Positions 44,752-53,448 of a DNA stretch of 64,000 nucleotides are shown here, piece after piece. Source of the DNA: Williamsia muralis. Its GTDB lineage: Bacteria; Actinomycetota; Actinomycetes; Mycobacteriales; Mycobacteriaceae. The notes beneath the pieces were generated by a model that saw only the letters and a program-made list of their open reading frames with translations, did no database searches and was not told the origin of the DNA. The translations under genes were made by a program, and so were the position numbers. The first letter of the stretch is position 1; each line of letters opens with the position of its first letter. The stretch lies in contig NZ_PEBD01000008.1 of NCBI RefSeq assembly GCF_002735905.1, positions 124,001 through 188,000 on the forward strand, written 5' to 3'.

Positions 44752-45540
44752 ATGTCTGTCTGGGAAGTGGTCGCGATCCTGATCGCCGGTGTGGGCGCCG
44801 GAGCGATCAACGCGGTGGTCGGCAGCGGAACACTCATCACGTTCCCCACACTGGTCGCGTTCGGGTTCGCTCCGGTGACCGCGACGATGACCAACGCCGT
44901 GGGGTTGGTGGCCGGTGGCGTGTCGGGGACATGGGGCTACCGGCGTGAACTGCGCGGACAGTGGCCACGGCTGCGGTGGCAGATCCCCGCCTCGTTCGTC
45001 GGAGCACTCATCGGCAGCTGGCTGCTGCTGCACCTACCGGAGAAGGCATTCGAGACAATTGTCCCGGTGCTCCTCGTTCTGGCACTGGCCTTGGTGATCT
45101 TTCAACCCAGGATCCAGCGTTGGACAGCCTCTCGGATGGCCTCGGCACCCGTCGACGACAACAACGACACCGTGCTCAGTCCCACGCGCCTGGCTCTGGT
45201 CGCCGGGGCGACACTGCTCGTCGGTGTCTATGGTGGTTACTTCACTGCAGCACAGGGCATTTTGCTGATGGGCGCGATGGGCGTGCTCGTCTCCGACAAC
45301 CTGCAACGCCTCAATGCCGCCAAGAACCTGCTCTCCCTCATCGTGAATGTGGTCGCTGCGGTCACCTACACCATCGTTGCGTTCGACCGAATCGACTGGG
45401 CCGCTGCCGGTCTCATCGCGATCGGCTCGCTCCTCGGCGGAGTGATCGGCGCCAAGTACGGCCGGAAGTTGTCACCGTCGGCGTTGCGTGGCGTGATCGT
45501 CCTGGTCGGTCTGATCGGTTTGTGGCGACTGCTCGTCTGA
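44752..45540 (+). CDS. TauE/SafE-family sulfite/organic anion exporter
   Basis: A 262-residue membrane protein with about seven or eight hydrophobic segments and the duplicated family motifs: AGAINAVVGSGTLITFPTLVAFGFAPVTATMTNAVGLV in the first half and VGVYGGYFTAAQGILLMGAMG with LQRLNAAKNLLSLIVN in the second. Members export sulfite, sulfoacetate or similar anions, often during sulfonate metabolism; no sulfonate genes are adjacent. Substrate unknown. Confidence 0.88.
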   Translation: MSVWEVVAILIAGVGAGAINAVVGSGTLITFPTLVAFGFAPVTATMTNAVGLVAGGVSGTWGYRRELRGQWPRLRWQIPASFVGALIGSWLLLHLPEKAFETIVPVLLVLALALVIFQPRIQRWTASRMASAPVDDNNDTVLSPTRLALVAGATLLVGVYGGYFTAAQGILLMGAMGVLVSDNLQRLNAAKNLLSLIVNVVAAVTYTIVAFDRIDWAAAGLIAIGSLLGGVIGAKYGRKLSPSALRGVIVLVGLIGLWRLLV

Positions 45541-45591
45541 CCCGTAGCTGATTGCTCAGGGTCCGGGGCCGTCTGCGCACAGCTGCAGCAC

Positions 45592-45999
45592 TCAGGGCAG
45601 TACCGCAGTGGCCTCCACCTCGACCAGCAGATCAGGCTCGCCCAGGGAGGCAACACCCAGGAGCGTGATGGGTTTGGTGGGGTCCACCCCCAGCTTCGCC
45701 GCCGCGCGGCCAACGCCTTCACCCAGGAGCGGAAACTTCTCTTCACTCCAATCCACCACGTAGACAGTCAGTTTGGCGACGTCGTCGAAGGTGCCACCCA
45801 CTGCGGCCAGTCCCGTCGCGATGTTGAGGTACGCCTGCTCCACCTGTGCGGCCAGGTCGCCCTCCCCCACAGGTTTACCATCGGCGTCGCGAGCGACCTG
45901 TCCCGCAAGGAACACCATCCGAGATCCGGTGGCAACCGAGAGTTGCCGATACACATCGGGTTTGGGCAATCCATCAGGGTTCATCAGTGTCACGGGCAT
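45592..45999 (-). CDS. RidA/YjgF family protein
   Basis: A 135-residue protein, the usual family length, from ATG 45999. YRQLSVATGSRMVFLAGQVARDADGKPVGEGDLAAQVEQAYLNIATGLAAVG and LTVYVVDWSEEKFPLLGEGVGR then TLLGVASLGEPDLLVEVEATAVLP follow the RidA trimer fold. RidA enzymes deaminate reactive enamines/imines from PLP enzymes; I did not verify the catalytic Arg position, so a non-canonical Rid subgroup is possible. Divergent from a TetR gene, which may regulate it. Confidence 0.87.
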   Translation of the reverse strand: MPVTLMNPDGLPKPDVYRQLSVATGSRMVFLAGQVARDADGKPVGEGDLAAQVEQAYLNIATGLAAVGGTFDDVAKLTVYVVDWSEEKFPLLGEGVGRAAAKLGVDPTKPITLLGVASLGEPDLLVEVEATAVLP

Positions 46000-46063
46000 G
46001 GCAATCTCCTTCTCGAGGTCCTGCGGTCCCTCAAACCATAGCAGTGTTATGTATTGTGGAGAA

Positions 46064-46684
46064 GTGGTCAGAACAAGAGATCCGGCAATACGTGCCCTGT
46101 TGGTCGAGCGCGCAGCGGTGATGTTGGGTCAGCGCGAATCCATCACCCTGCGCGCGCTCGTCGACGGGACAGGCGTTTCGACGATGGCGGTGTACACCTA
46201 CTTCGGCGGGATGGACGGCCTGCGGATGGCAGTGCGGCAGGAGGGGTTCACGCGGCTGGAGACGCTTCTGCAAGAGGTCCCGGTCACCCGCGACCCGGTC
46301 AAAGACCTTGTGGCACTGTCTGCGGCGTACGTCACCAATGCGGCACATAACCCCGACCTCTACCGGGTGATGTTCGAAGACGGCATCGCACTGGAAGATC
46401 CCGCTGCTGCGGACAACACCCTGGAGCATCTGGTGCAGGCCGTGGCGCGATCCCGACAGCACGGACGGCTGCGAGATGACGTCGACCCACTCGATCTCGC
46501 GACGCAATGCTGGATCGTCGGGCACGGACTGGTGTCGCTGGTGGTCACCGGACCACTGCCACCACAGGCAATCCATCACGGTGCGGCGATGCTCACCTCG
46601 CTGCTGACCGGTGCAGGCGACGCAGCGGACGCCTGCAAGCGGTCGGTGCGGCTGGGATGGAAGCCCGACATCCCCGGCATCTGA
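46064..46684 (+). CDS. TetR-family transcriptional regulator
   Basis: About 206 residues from GTG 46064, with ATG 46049 as an alternative. The DNA-binding region reads PAIRALLVERAAVMLGQRESITLRALVDGTGVSTMAVYTYFGGMDGLRMAVR; the C-terminal half resembles the TetR_C domain with long helices (AADNTLEHLVQAVARSRQHGRL, ATQCWIVGHGLVSLVV). It is divergent from ridA across about 64 bases. The gene ends just before the tandem-repeat block. Confidence 0.88.
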   Translation: MVRTRDPAIRALLVERAAVMLGQRESITLRALVDGTGVSTMAVYTYFGGMDGLRMAVRQEGFTRLETLLQEVPVTRDPVKDLVALSAAYVTNAAHNPDLYRVMFEDGIALEDPAAADNTLEHLVQAVARSRQHGRLRDDVDPLDLATQCWIVGHGLVSLVVTGPLPPQAIHHGAAMLTSLLTGAGDAADACKRSVRLGWKPDIPGI

Positions 46685-46697
46685 CCAACACCGACGC

Positions 46698-46985
46698 ACA
46701 CCCTCCGACTCCAGCCACTTCCTCCGACTGCAACCGGAGCATCTGACCCAAGTCGGAGGAACTACCCCACGGCCACACACCCTCCGACTCCAGCCACTTC
46801 CTCCGACTGCAACCGGAGCATCTGACCCAAGTCGGAGGAAACACCCTCGGGCCCACACACCCTCCGGTTCCAGCCACTTCTCCGTCTGCAACCCGAGCCT
46901 GGCGCCTAGGCGGCGCACACACTCCGACTCCAGCCACCTCCTCCGACTGCAACCGGAGGAACTGACCCAAGTCGGAGGAACTACC
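46698..46985. repeat. Tandem repeats with internal inverted repeats
   Basis: Four copies of a unit with periods of about 79, 80 and 60 bases; copies 1 and 2 are nearly identical, copy 3 is degraded, copy 4 trimmed. Each full unit contains CCTCCGACT and AGTCGGAGG about 21 bases apart (for example 46721-46729 with 46751-46759), so each can fold into a hairpin and units can pair with one another. The period is not a multiple of three and the region lies between convergent tetR and actP, so it is non-coding; it may act in termination or as an extragenic palindromic element. Confidence 0.85.
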
Positions 46986-47059
46986 GCACACAGACCGAAA
47001 ACGACCGCCGGCGATAGGGGGTTTCGCCGGCGGCCGCGTTCAGGTGGGACTCGAAAAGG

Positions 47060-48694
47060 TCAGTGAGACACTGCCTTCTCGACACCCACTCCGGTCAGCG
47101 ATCGAACTTCCATTTCGGCCTGCTTGGCAGCGTTCTCCTTGCGACGGCCGCCGATGTAGGTACCGATCACCGCGAGCAGGAAGCCGGCCGGGATCGACAC
47201 GATGCCCGGGTTCGACATCGGGAAGAGGTCGAAGTTGGCGTCGGGGAACATCGAGGTGGGCTTGCCCGACACCGCCGGCGAGATGACGATCAGCGCGATG
47301 CAGGTGATGAGACCGCCGTAGATGCTGAACAGTGCGCCGGTGGTGTTGAACCGCTTCCAGAACAGCGAGAACAGCAACGTCGGCAGGTTGGCCGACGCGG
47401 CGACCGCGAAAGCGAGGGCCACCAGGAAGGCGATGTTCTGCCCCATGGCCGCGATGCCCAGGACGATGGAGACCACGCCGATCACGACCACGGTGATGCG
47501 TGAGACCCGGACCTGTTGTTCCTCGGTGGCGTTGCCGCGCTTGATGACACTGGCGTAGATGTCGTGGGCAAACGATGCCGACGCGGTGATCGCCAGGCCG
47601 GCCACGACAGCGAGGATCGTCGCGAAGGCGACCGCCGAGATCACCGCCAGGAAGATGGTTCCTCCGAGTTCGAACGCCAGCAACGGTGCCGCCGAGTTCT
47701 CCTTGCCCGGCGCCGCGAGGATCTTGTCCGGTCCCACCGACTTGGCGGCTCCGTAACCCAGCACCAGGGTGAAAAGGTAGAACGCGCCGATCAGCGCGAT
47801 TGCCCAGGTGACCGAGCGACGAGCTTCCTTGGCGGTCGGCACGGTGTAGAAGCGCATCAGCACGTGCGGCAGGCCCGCGGTACCGAGGACCAAAGCGATG
47901 CCCAGCGAGATGAAGTCGAGCTTGGACATGTCACTGATGCCGTACTTGGCGCCCGGCGCAGCGATGTCACGACCGGCGACAGCTTCGCTCGCCGAACCAC
48001 TGACGGTGGCTTGGGCATCGGCGATCAACTGAGAGAAGTTGCCCTTCACGGCGAACAGCACCAGGAAGAACATCACGCCGGCGCCGGCGATCAGCAGCAC
48101 CGCCTTGACCATCTGGACGTAGGTGGTGCCTTTCATGCCGCCGATGAGGACGTAGGCGATCATCAGGACACCGACGACGGCGACGACGACGCCCTGACCG
48201 AACTTGCCGTCGATGTTGAGCAACAGCGCGACGAGTCCACCGGCACCGGCCATCTGGGCGAGCAGGTAGAACAGCGAGACCGTCAGCGTCGACAGTGCAG
48301 CAGCCATCCGCACGGGGCGCTCCTGGAGCCGGAAGCTCAACACGTCGGCCATCGTGAAACGGCCTGTGTTGCGCAGCAATTCGGCGACGAGAAGCAGAGC
48401 GACCAGCCACGCGACGAGGAAGCCCACCGAGTAGAGGAAGCCGTCGTAGCCGTACACCGCGATGGCGCCGGCGATTCCGAGGAACGACGCGGCCGACAGA
48501 TAGTCACCGGCGATCGCGAAGCCGTTCTGCGGCCCGGAGAACTGACCGCCACCGGTGTAGAAGTCAGAAGCCTTCTTGGTGGTCTTGCTGGCCCGGATCA
48601 CGATCGTCATGGTGATGACAACAAACGCCACGAAGATGGCGATGTTCAGCGCGGGGTTGCCTACAGAGGCGGCGCCTGCAGCGAGCGAGGTCAT
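47060..48694 (-). CDS. actP: Cation/acetate symporter, ActP-like (SSS family)
   Basis: A 544-residue sodium:solute symporter from ATG 48694. The family block GFAIAGDYLSAASFLGIAGAIAVYGYDGFLYSVGFLVAW and MADVLSFRLQERPVRMAAAL are near-perfect ActP signatures, followed by VLIGGMKGTTYVQMVKAVLL and GLPHVLMRFYTVPTAKEARRSV. About 13 membrane helices. It takes up acetate and related short carboxylates with a cation. Its ATG overlaps the stop of the DUF485 gene (ATGA), the standard yjcH-actP arrangement. Confidence 0.92.
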   Translation of the reverse strand: MTSLAAGAASVGNPALNIAIFVAFVVITMTIVIRASKTTKKASDFYTGGGQFSGPQNGFAIAGDYLSAASFLGIAGAIAVYGYDGFLYSVGFLVAWLVALLLVAELLRNTGRFTMADVLSFRLQERPVRMAAALSTLTVSLFYLLAQMAGAGGLVALLLNIDGKFGQGVVVAVVGVLMIAYVLIGGMKGTTYVQMVKAVLLIAGAGVMFFLVLFAVKGNFSQLIADAQATVSGSASEAVAGRDIAAPGAKYGISDMSKLDFISLGIALVLGTAGLPHVLMRFYTVPTAKEARRSVTWAIALIGAFYLFTLVLGYGAAKSVGPDKILAAPGKENSAAPLLAFELGGTIFLAVISAVAFATILAVVAGLAITASASFAHDIYASVIKRGNATEEQQVRVSRITVVVIGVVSIVLGIAAMGQNIAFLVALAFAVAASANLPTLLFSLFWKRFNTTGALFSIYGGLITCIALIVISPAVSGKPTSMFPDANFDLFPMSNPGIVSIPAGFLLAVIGTYIGGRRKENAAKQAEMEVRSLTGVGVEKAVSH

Positions 48695-49053
48695 TTGAGC
48701 GGTCCTTCCAGCTCGTTGCGGATCGCGGCAGCCCGGGGATCGAGGTCACGGTTGGCGAACCGGACGTAGACGGCAGTGATCACAAACGTCGACACGAACT
48801 GACCCAGGCCGAGGATGATGCCCAGGTTGATGTTTCCCCAGACCTTGGTGGCCATGAAGTCGCTGGCGTATGTCGCGAGCAGGACATAGAGCATGTACCA
48901 GGCGAGGAAAAAGGCCGTCAGCGGGAAGACGAAGACGCGTAGGCGGCGACGCAGGTCCTGGAACTCAGGGCTGGCCTGCATGTCGATGAATGCCTGCGCG
49001 TCCGGTACGGGTCGCTGTGGCGACGCCTCCGGGCTCAGGTCGGATGTGGTCAT
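48691..49053 (-). CDS. DUF485 membrane protein, partner of the acetate symporter
   Basis: A 120-residue protein from ATG 49053. Two helices (VFVFPLTAFFLAWYMLYVLLATYA and INLGIILGLGQFVSTFVITAVYVRFA) follow SPEFQDLRRRLRVF, the DUF485 signature (E. coli YjcH type). It is almost always encoded directly before ActP-type symporters and presumably aids their assembly. A CRP/GlxR-like site is 69 bases upstream of the start. Confidence 0.9.
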   Translation of the reverse strand: MTTSDLSPEASPQRPVPDAQAFIDMQASPEFQDLRRRLRVFVFPLTAFFLAWYMLYVLLATYASDFMATKVWGNINLGIILGLGQFVSTFVITAVYVRFANRDLDPRAAAIRNELEGPLK

Positions 49054-49121
49054 GACGACTCCTGGGGTGAAGGGAAAAGCTCGTATCGGACATTAGTGAG
49101 ATGCCGGTCACAGCAGAAGGA

Positions 49122-49137
49122 TGTGGCGGCAGTCACA
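49122..49137. promoter_or_regulatory. CRP/GlxR-like site upstream of DUF485-actP
   Basis: TGTGG-N6-TCACA matches the CRP-family consensus TGTGA-N6-TCACA at 9 of 10 arm positions. In corynebacteria GlxR (CRP family) controls carbon uptake genes including acetate metabolism; cAMP-dependent control here is inference. Confidence 0.55.
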
Positions 49138-49191
49138 CGCCGAGCTGTCGAACTGTGCGATGAACGGTCGGTTGAGCGCGATGAACGGCAC

Positions 49192-50955
49192 CTACTCCGG
49201 CCGCAGATTCGCCTCTCGGTCCTTGCCGACACCAAGGCGCTCGGGAGCATGGAGCCTGGTGAGCAGTCGGCCGACATCGGCTGGGATCTGGTGCGGGGTG
49301 AGCTTGCTGACCAGCACCATCGAAGCGAAGGCGAGGGGCACACTCACCGCTGCGGGATAGCCGATGATCGTGGCGATCCAGCCTTCCTGCAGGACATCGG
49401 CGATGCCCGTGATCGACGTGGCCAGCGCCGCACCCCCGGCGACCACCCCGCCGACGATCAGCCCCGCTGCGGCGCCTGCCGCCGTCAGGCCACGCCACCA
49501 GATACCGAGAACCAGCAGTGGACACAGGGTCGACGCGGCCACCGCGAACACCAGGCCCACGGTGCGCGACAGGTCGATCGACGTCACGGCCACCGCGAGG
49601 AACAACGGCACCAATCCGGCGAGCAGTGAGGCGATCCGGAAGTCCCGTACCCGACCACGCAAGACGTCGGTACTCAGCACGCCGGCCACACTCACCAGCA
49701 GCCCCGACGAGGTGGACAGGAACGCCGCGATCGCTCCCGCGGCCACCAGAGCGGCCAGGAGTTGTCCGCCCAGCCCGGACACCACCGATCCAGGAAGGAG
49801 CAGCACCGCGGCGTCGGATGCACCGGTGATCAGCAGTTGCGGCACCCAGAGCCGCGCGAATGCGCCGAGCAGGGTGGGGAACAGATAGAACACCGCCAGC
49901 AGACCCACCACCGCCAATGAGGTCGCGCGCGCGGCCCGCCCATCGGGGTTGGTGTAGAAGCGGACCAGGACATGCGGCAGTCCCATGGTGCCGAGGAAGA
50001 TGCCGATGATCAGTGAATACACCTGATACATCGGGTGGTCGCCCCCGAATCCCCATCCGGGAGTGGCCCATTGGTCGTGCGTGGCCGGCGCACCCGACAC
50101 CACCGGTACGGCCGCACCCGGTGCCAGCACCAAAGACGTACCCGCACTGACGTCATGGTCGCCGGCGGTCAGCCTGATCGGGCCGCTCACCTTTCCACCG
50201 TCGACCGTGCCGTCCGCGGTGACCCAGAGGTCGCTGTTGACCTGCACCACCACGTCGGTGGTGACGTCGACAGTGGTCTGTTCGGCGACGGTGGGAGGGG
50301 CCGCCGACCCCAGTTCTTGGTCTTCGCCGTAGAAGTGGATCGCCAGCACGATCGCCGGTACCGCGATGGCCGTGAGTTTGAGCCAGTACTGGAATGCCTG
50401 GACGAAGGTGATCGACCGCATTCCGCCGCCGATCACGTTGGCTATCACGATGACCCCGACCAGCACTGCCCCCACCCACGGTGACGTACCAAGCAGGATG
50501 TTAAGAGTCAATCCGGCGCCCTGGAGCTGAGGAACCATGTAGAGGATGCAGATCAACACCACCACGGCGGTTGCAAGTCTGCGCAATAATGTTGATCCGA
50601 GCCTGAATTCGGCGAAGTCGGGGACTGTGTAAGCCCCTGATCGCCGCAGCGGTGCCGCGACGAACAACAGCAGTCCGACATAGCCTGCGGTGAATCCGAT
50701 CGGATACCACAGTGCGTCGGTTCCGTACTTGGCGATCAAGCCCGCCACACCGAGAAAGGATGCAGCCGAGAGGTATTCACCGGAGATCGCGGTGGCGTTC
50801 CAGTTCGGCCCGACACTGCGGGAGGCGACCAGGAAGTCAGAAGTGGTGCGGGCCAGCCGAACTCCGTACGTTCCGATCGCCACGGTCGCGACCGCCGCGG
50901 CGATCAGCGCCAGCAAGGTCGCAGTTGGTACAGATTGTCCGGTAATGGTCTCCAT
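49192..50955 (-). CDS. Sodium:solute symporter with a large extra-membrane insert
   Basis: A 587-residue SSS protein from ATG 50955: GPNWNATAISGEYLSAASFLGVAGLIAKYGTDALWYPIGFTAGY, VIGGGMRSITFVQAFQYWLK and GLPHVLVRFYTNPDGRAARATS place it with the ActP-like branch. Unusually, a roughly 100-residue hydrophilic, Val/Thr/Gly-rich stretch (about 211-312) is inserted between two helices; it looks beta-rich. Substrate probably a small carboxylate (acetate, pyruvate, propionate). It follows the LytS/LytTR genes on the same strand, 9 bases after the small membrane protein. Confidence 0.88.
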   Translation of the reverse strand: METITGQSVPTATLLALIAAAVATVAIGTYGVRLARTTSDFLVASRSVGPNWNATAISGEYLSAASFLGVAGLIAKYGTDALWYPIGFTAGYVGLLLFVAAPLRRSGAYTVPDFAEFRLGSTLLRRLATAVVVLICILYMVPQLQGAGLTLNILLGTSPWVGAVLVGVIVIANVIGGGMRSITFVQAFQYWLKLTAIAVPAIVLAIHFYGEDQELGSAAPPTVAEQTTVDVTTDVVVQVNSDLWVTADGTVDGGKVSGPIRLTAGDHDVSAGTSLVLAPGAAVPVVSGAPATHDQWATPGWGFGGDHPMYQVYSLIIGIFLGTMGLPHVLVRFYTNPDGRAARATSLAVVGLLAVFYLFPTLLGAFARLWVPQLLITGASDAAVLLLPGSVVSGLGGQLLAALVAAGAIAAFLSTSSGLLVSVAGVLSTDVLRGRVRDFRIASLLAGLVPLFLAVAVTSIDLSRTVGLVFAVAASTLCPLLVLGIWWRGLTAAGAAAGLIVGGVVAGGAALATSITGIADVLQEGWIATIIGYPAAVSVPLAFASMVLVSKLTPHQIPADVGRLLTRLHAPERLGVGKDREANLRPE

Positions 50956-50964
50956 GGCCGACGG

Positions 50965-51342
50965 TCAATCGTCGACCAGGTCGGCGAACTCTTGTTCGTT
51001 GCGGTCGGCGAGCCGGTTGTACATCCACGAGACTCCGAGCAGCACCGGGTAGACACCTACTCCCAGAACCACCCAGGGCAGCCGGATCCCCCCTACGGTC
51101 ACCTCGGACAGATCGGGAAAAACCGCCCACAGCAACGGGATCGCACACAACATCGCCACGGTGAACCCGGCGAGCCGCAAAGCCAGCCCCAGTTGCGCCC
51201 GCATCAATCCGCGGATGAGGGCGTCACCGACCTCGGTCTGCTCTTGCACTTCCACCCGGGACCGGACCCGGCGGGCTCCGCGCCGCTTGGCGAGTACCAC
51301 CCGCTCACGGGGCCGCGGCTGACCCTCGGCGGGCGACGTCAC
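50965..51342 (-). CDS. Small two-helix membrane protein of the symporter operon
   Basis: GTG 51342 overlaps the response-regulator stop (GTGA), giving 125 residues. A basic N-terminal half (RPRERVVLAKRRGARRVRSRVEVQEQTEVGDALIRGLMRAQ) precedes two helices (AGFTVAMLCAIPLLWAVFP and LPWVVLGVGVYPVLLGVSWMYNRLADRNEQEFADLVDD). The last segment recalls DUF485/DUF4212-type symporter partners. Its position before the SSS gene suggests it is the accessory subunit. Confidence 0.75.
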   Translation of the reverse strand: MTSPAEGQPRPRERVVLAKRRGARRVRSRVEVQEQTEVGDALIRGLMRAQLGLALRLAGFTVAMLCAIPLLWAVFPDLSEVTVGGIRLPWVVLGVGVYPVLLGVSWMYNRLADRNEQEFADLVDD

Positions 51343-52175
51343 GGCGCGTTCCGGGTCTGCCGGGGAATCCGGACCAGACGGTCCTTCAGCTCGCGGGTGT
51401 GCCGACGACTGACCGGGAGCTCGACGGGCCGCCCGTCCCGGACCGAACGCAGGCACACCACGGTCCCCGACCCCACCGTGCGGATGCCGGTGACCAGAGG
51501 CAAGGCCACGAGATAGGACCGGTGGACACGCAGGAATCCGGCGTCGCGCCAACGTTCCTCGAGAGTGGAGATGGGGATGCGGACCAGGTGCGAACCGGTG
51601 GCGGTGTGCAACCGGGTGTAGTCACCGTCGGCCTCCACCCAGTTCACGGTCGACCGGGGCACCAGCGTGGTGGTCCCGCCCATCTCGACCGGGATCACCT
51701 CATCGGTGTCGCCGTCCGCCGCAGAGTCCGGCCGGGAAGCTGCGGGGGTCGATGGCCCCCGCTGCTCCCTGTGCTCGAGCACCCGGCGGACGGACTCCGC
51801 CAGCCGCTGCGCGCGCAGTGGTTTGAGTAGATAGTCGACGGCCCCGAGGTCGAACGCCCGGACCGCGCGGTCCTCGTGGGCCGTCACGAACACCACGGCC
51901 GGCGGGTGCGCGAACGCGGCCAGCACACCCGCGAGCTCCAGGCCGTCGAGTCCGGGCATGTTGATGTCGAGAAAGACCGCGTCGATCGCTCCCGGTCGGT
52001 CCTTGATCAATCTCAGGGCAGTGGTGGCATCGCCCGCCGTCAGCACTTCCCCGACGGCCTCCTGGGCACGCAGGAGGTAGCTGAGTTCGTCGAGCGCGGG
52101 CCATTCGTCGTCCACGGCGAGCACGGTCAGCGCATGCCGGCCCGGTCGTCCTGAACTGTTCGGTGTCTGCGTCAC
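51339..52175 (-). CDS. LytTR-family response regulator
   Basis: A 278-residue protein from ATG 52175. Receiver domain residues about 16-135: acidic pocket DDE (22-24), phospho-acceptor Asp70 in VFLDINMPGLDG, conserved Thr/Lys in FVTAHE and DYLLKP. A Pro/Ala/Asp linker leads to a LytTR DNA-binding domain from about 170 (VNWVEADGDYTRLHTATGSHLVR, FLRVHRSYLVAL). Paired with the upstream kinase and followed by symporter genes, as in carboxylate-sensing BtsSR/YpdAB systems (established in E. coli); the same signal here is inference. Confidence 0.92.
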   Translation of the reverse strand: MTQTPNSSGRPGRHALTVLAVDDEWPALDELSYLLRAQEAVGEVLTAGDATTALRLIKDRPGAIDAVFLDINMPGLDGLELAGVLAAFAHPPAVVFVTAHEDRAVRAFDLGAVDYLLKPLRAQRLAESVRRVLEHREQRGPSTPAASRPDSAADGDTDEVIPVEMGGTTTLVPRSTVNWVEADGDYTRLHTATGSHLVRIPISTLEERWRDAGFLRVHRSYLVALPLVTGIRTVGSGTVVCLRSVRDGRPVELPVSRRHTRELKDRLVRIPRQTRNAP

Positions 52176-52218
52176 AACGCATCCATGGTGCCACGCACAC
52201 CGGTCCGCGCGGCTCTTC

Positions 52219-53421
52219 TCACGCGGAGATGCCCGGCCGGAATTTCGGCACCCGCATGCTCACCTTGGTTCCCGCTCCCGGCGCGGTCTCGACCACCAGA
52301 CCGTAGTCGTTGCCGAATGCTGCCCGCAGCCGGTCGTCGACGTTGGCCAGACCCACGTGTGCGGACTCGGTCGCAGTCGCGGTGGCACCGGACACGATGG
52401 CGTCGAGATCACCCGATCGCAGCAGATCCGGGTCCATTCCCACCCCGTTGTCCTCCACACTGATGACGCAGTCGGTGCCTTCGTCGGCGGCGACGATGAT
52501 CACCGTGCCGCCGTCGGGTTTGCTCGAGATACCGTGCCGTACAGCGTTTTCCACCAGCGGTTGCAGGGCAAGGAAGGGCAGCACCACGTTGAGCACCTCG
52601 GGGGCCACCTGGAGGCGGACCTGCAGTGCGCTGCCGAAACGAGCCCGCTCCAGGGTGAGGTAGCGATCGATGTTCTGGAGTTCGTCGGCGAGCACGGTGT
52701 ATTCACCTGCCGACCGGAAGGAGTACCGGGTGAAGTCCGCGAACTCGAGGATCAGCTCGCGCGCCTGATCGGGATCGGTGCGCACGAAGGACGCGACCGT
52801 GTTCAGTGCGTTGTAGATGAAGTGCGGACTGATCTGCGCGCGCAGAGCCCGCACCTCGGCGCGGTCGAGCCGGGCCCGCGAGGCGTCGAGTTCTGCCAGT
52901 TCGATCTGGCTCCCCGCATATCGGGCCACCTCCGTGATCGCCGACAACATGCCCGGCCCTGGCTGGATGCGCGTCACCACCCCCATCACCCCCACCGACG
53001 CGGAATCCTCGAGCAGCAGCGGCTGCACGATGAGCGCACGCACCCCGGGCTCGTCGAGGTCGGGAGCTTTGATGAGGATGCGGCGACCTTCGTCGGCGGC
53101 GCGCACCGCGGCCTGGGCAAAGGTGTCGGTCAGCGCTTCGTGTGGTCCCGTCCAGGCCAGGAGCGTTCCGTCCGCGTCGGCGAGACCGAGAGCATCCGCA
53201 GACGTCAGCTCCCGTAGATGCGGCGCTGCTTCGGCCGCCGAATCGGCGCCCAGGCCGCGGCGTAACGGGACAGCCGCCAGTGAAGCCGTGTGAAGTGTCG
53301 CGTGAACGACGCGTTCGGCGGGAGTGGTCAGCGTCGGCCGGGTGCGCACGCGCAGGGCCAGCACTGCCACCACGACGAGCAGGACGGCGATGACCGCGAG
53401 GGTGAGCGCGATGCCGGACAT
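52219..53421 (-). CDS. LytS-type sensor histidine kinase
   Basis: A 400-residue protein with one N-terminal membrane helix (3-23), a GAF-like domain at about 60-170 (SADALGLADADGTLLAW, ILIKAPDLDEPGVRALIVQPLL), the His_kinase motif RALRAQISPHFIYNALNTVASF with His200, and an ATPase domain with LQPLVENAVRHGI (N box), EDNGVGMD (G1) and GLANVDDRL (G2). It lacks the multi-helix 5TM-LYT sensor of LytS/BtsS, so the signal is probably cytoplasmic or sensed by the GAF-like domain. First gene of the kinase-regulator-symporter operon. Confidence 0.9.
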   Translation of the reverse strand: MSGIALTLAVIAVLLVVVAVLALRVRTRPTLTTPAERVVHATLHTASLAAVPLRRGLGADSAAEAAPHLRELTSADALGLADADGTLLAWTGPHEALTDTFAQAAVRAADEGRRILIKAPDLDEPGVRALIVQPLLLEDSASVGVMGVVTRIQPGPGMLSAITEVARYAGSQIELAELDASRARLDRAEVRALRAQISPHFIYNALNTVASFVRTDPDQARELILEFADFTRYSFRSAGEYTVLADELQNIDRYLTLERARFGSALQVRLQVAPEVLNVVLPFLALQPLVENAVRHGISSKPDGGTVIIVAADEGTDCVISVEDNGVGMDPDLLRSGDLDAIVSGATATATESAHVGLANVDDRLRAAFGNDYGLVVETAPGAGTKVSMRVPKFRPGISA

Positions 53422-53448
53422 CAGCGGGTCATCACGCTCGCGACCCGA

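Noticed and set aside
46031-46918. Minus-strand frame through the tandem repeats giving a repetitive protein
   Set aside because: Repeat periods of 79 and 80 bases shift the frame between copies and the frame is antisense to the TetR gene.
46698-46985. CRISPR array
   Set aside because: Units are long, contiguous and decaying, with no unique spacers and no cas genes.
47516-48769. 417-codon plus-strand frame opposite actP
   Set aside because: Composition is Arg/His/Asp/Gly-rich and low-complexity, typical of the complementary strand of a membrane-protein gene; actP motifs are unambiguous.
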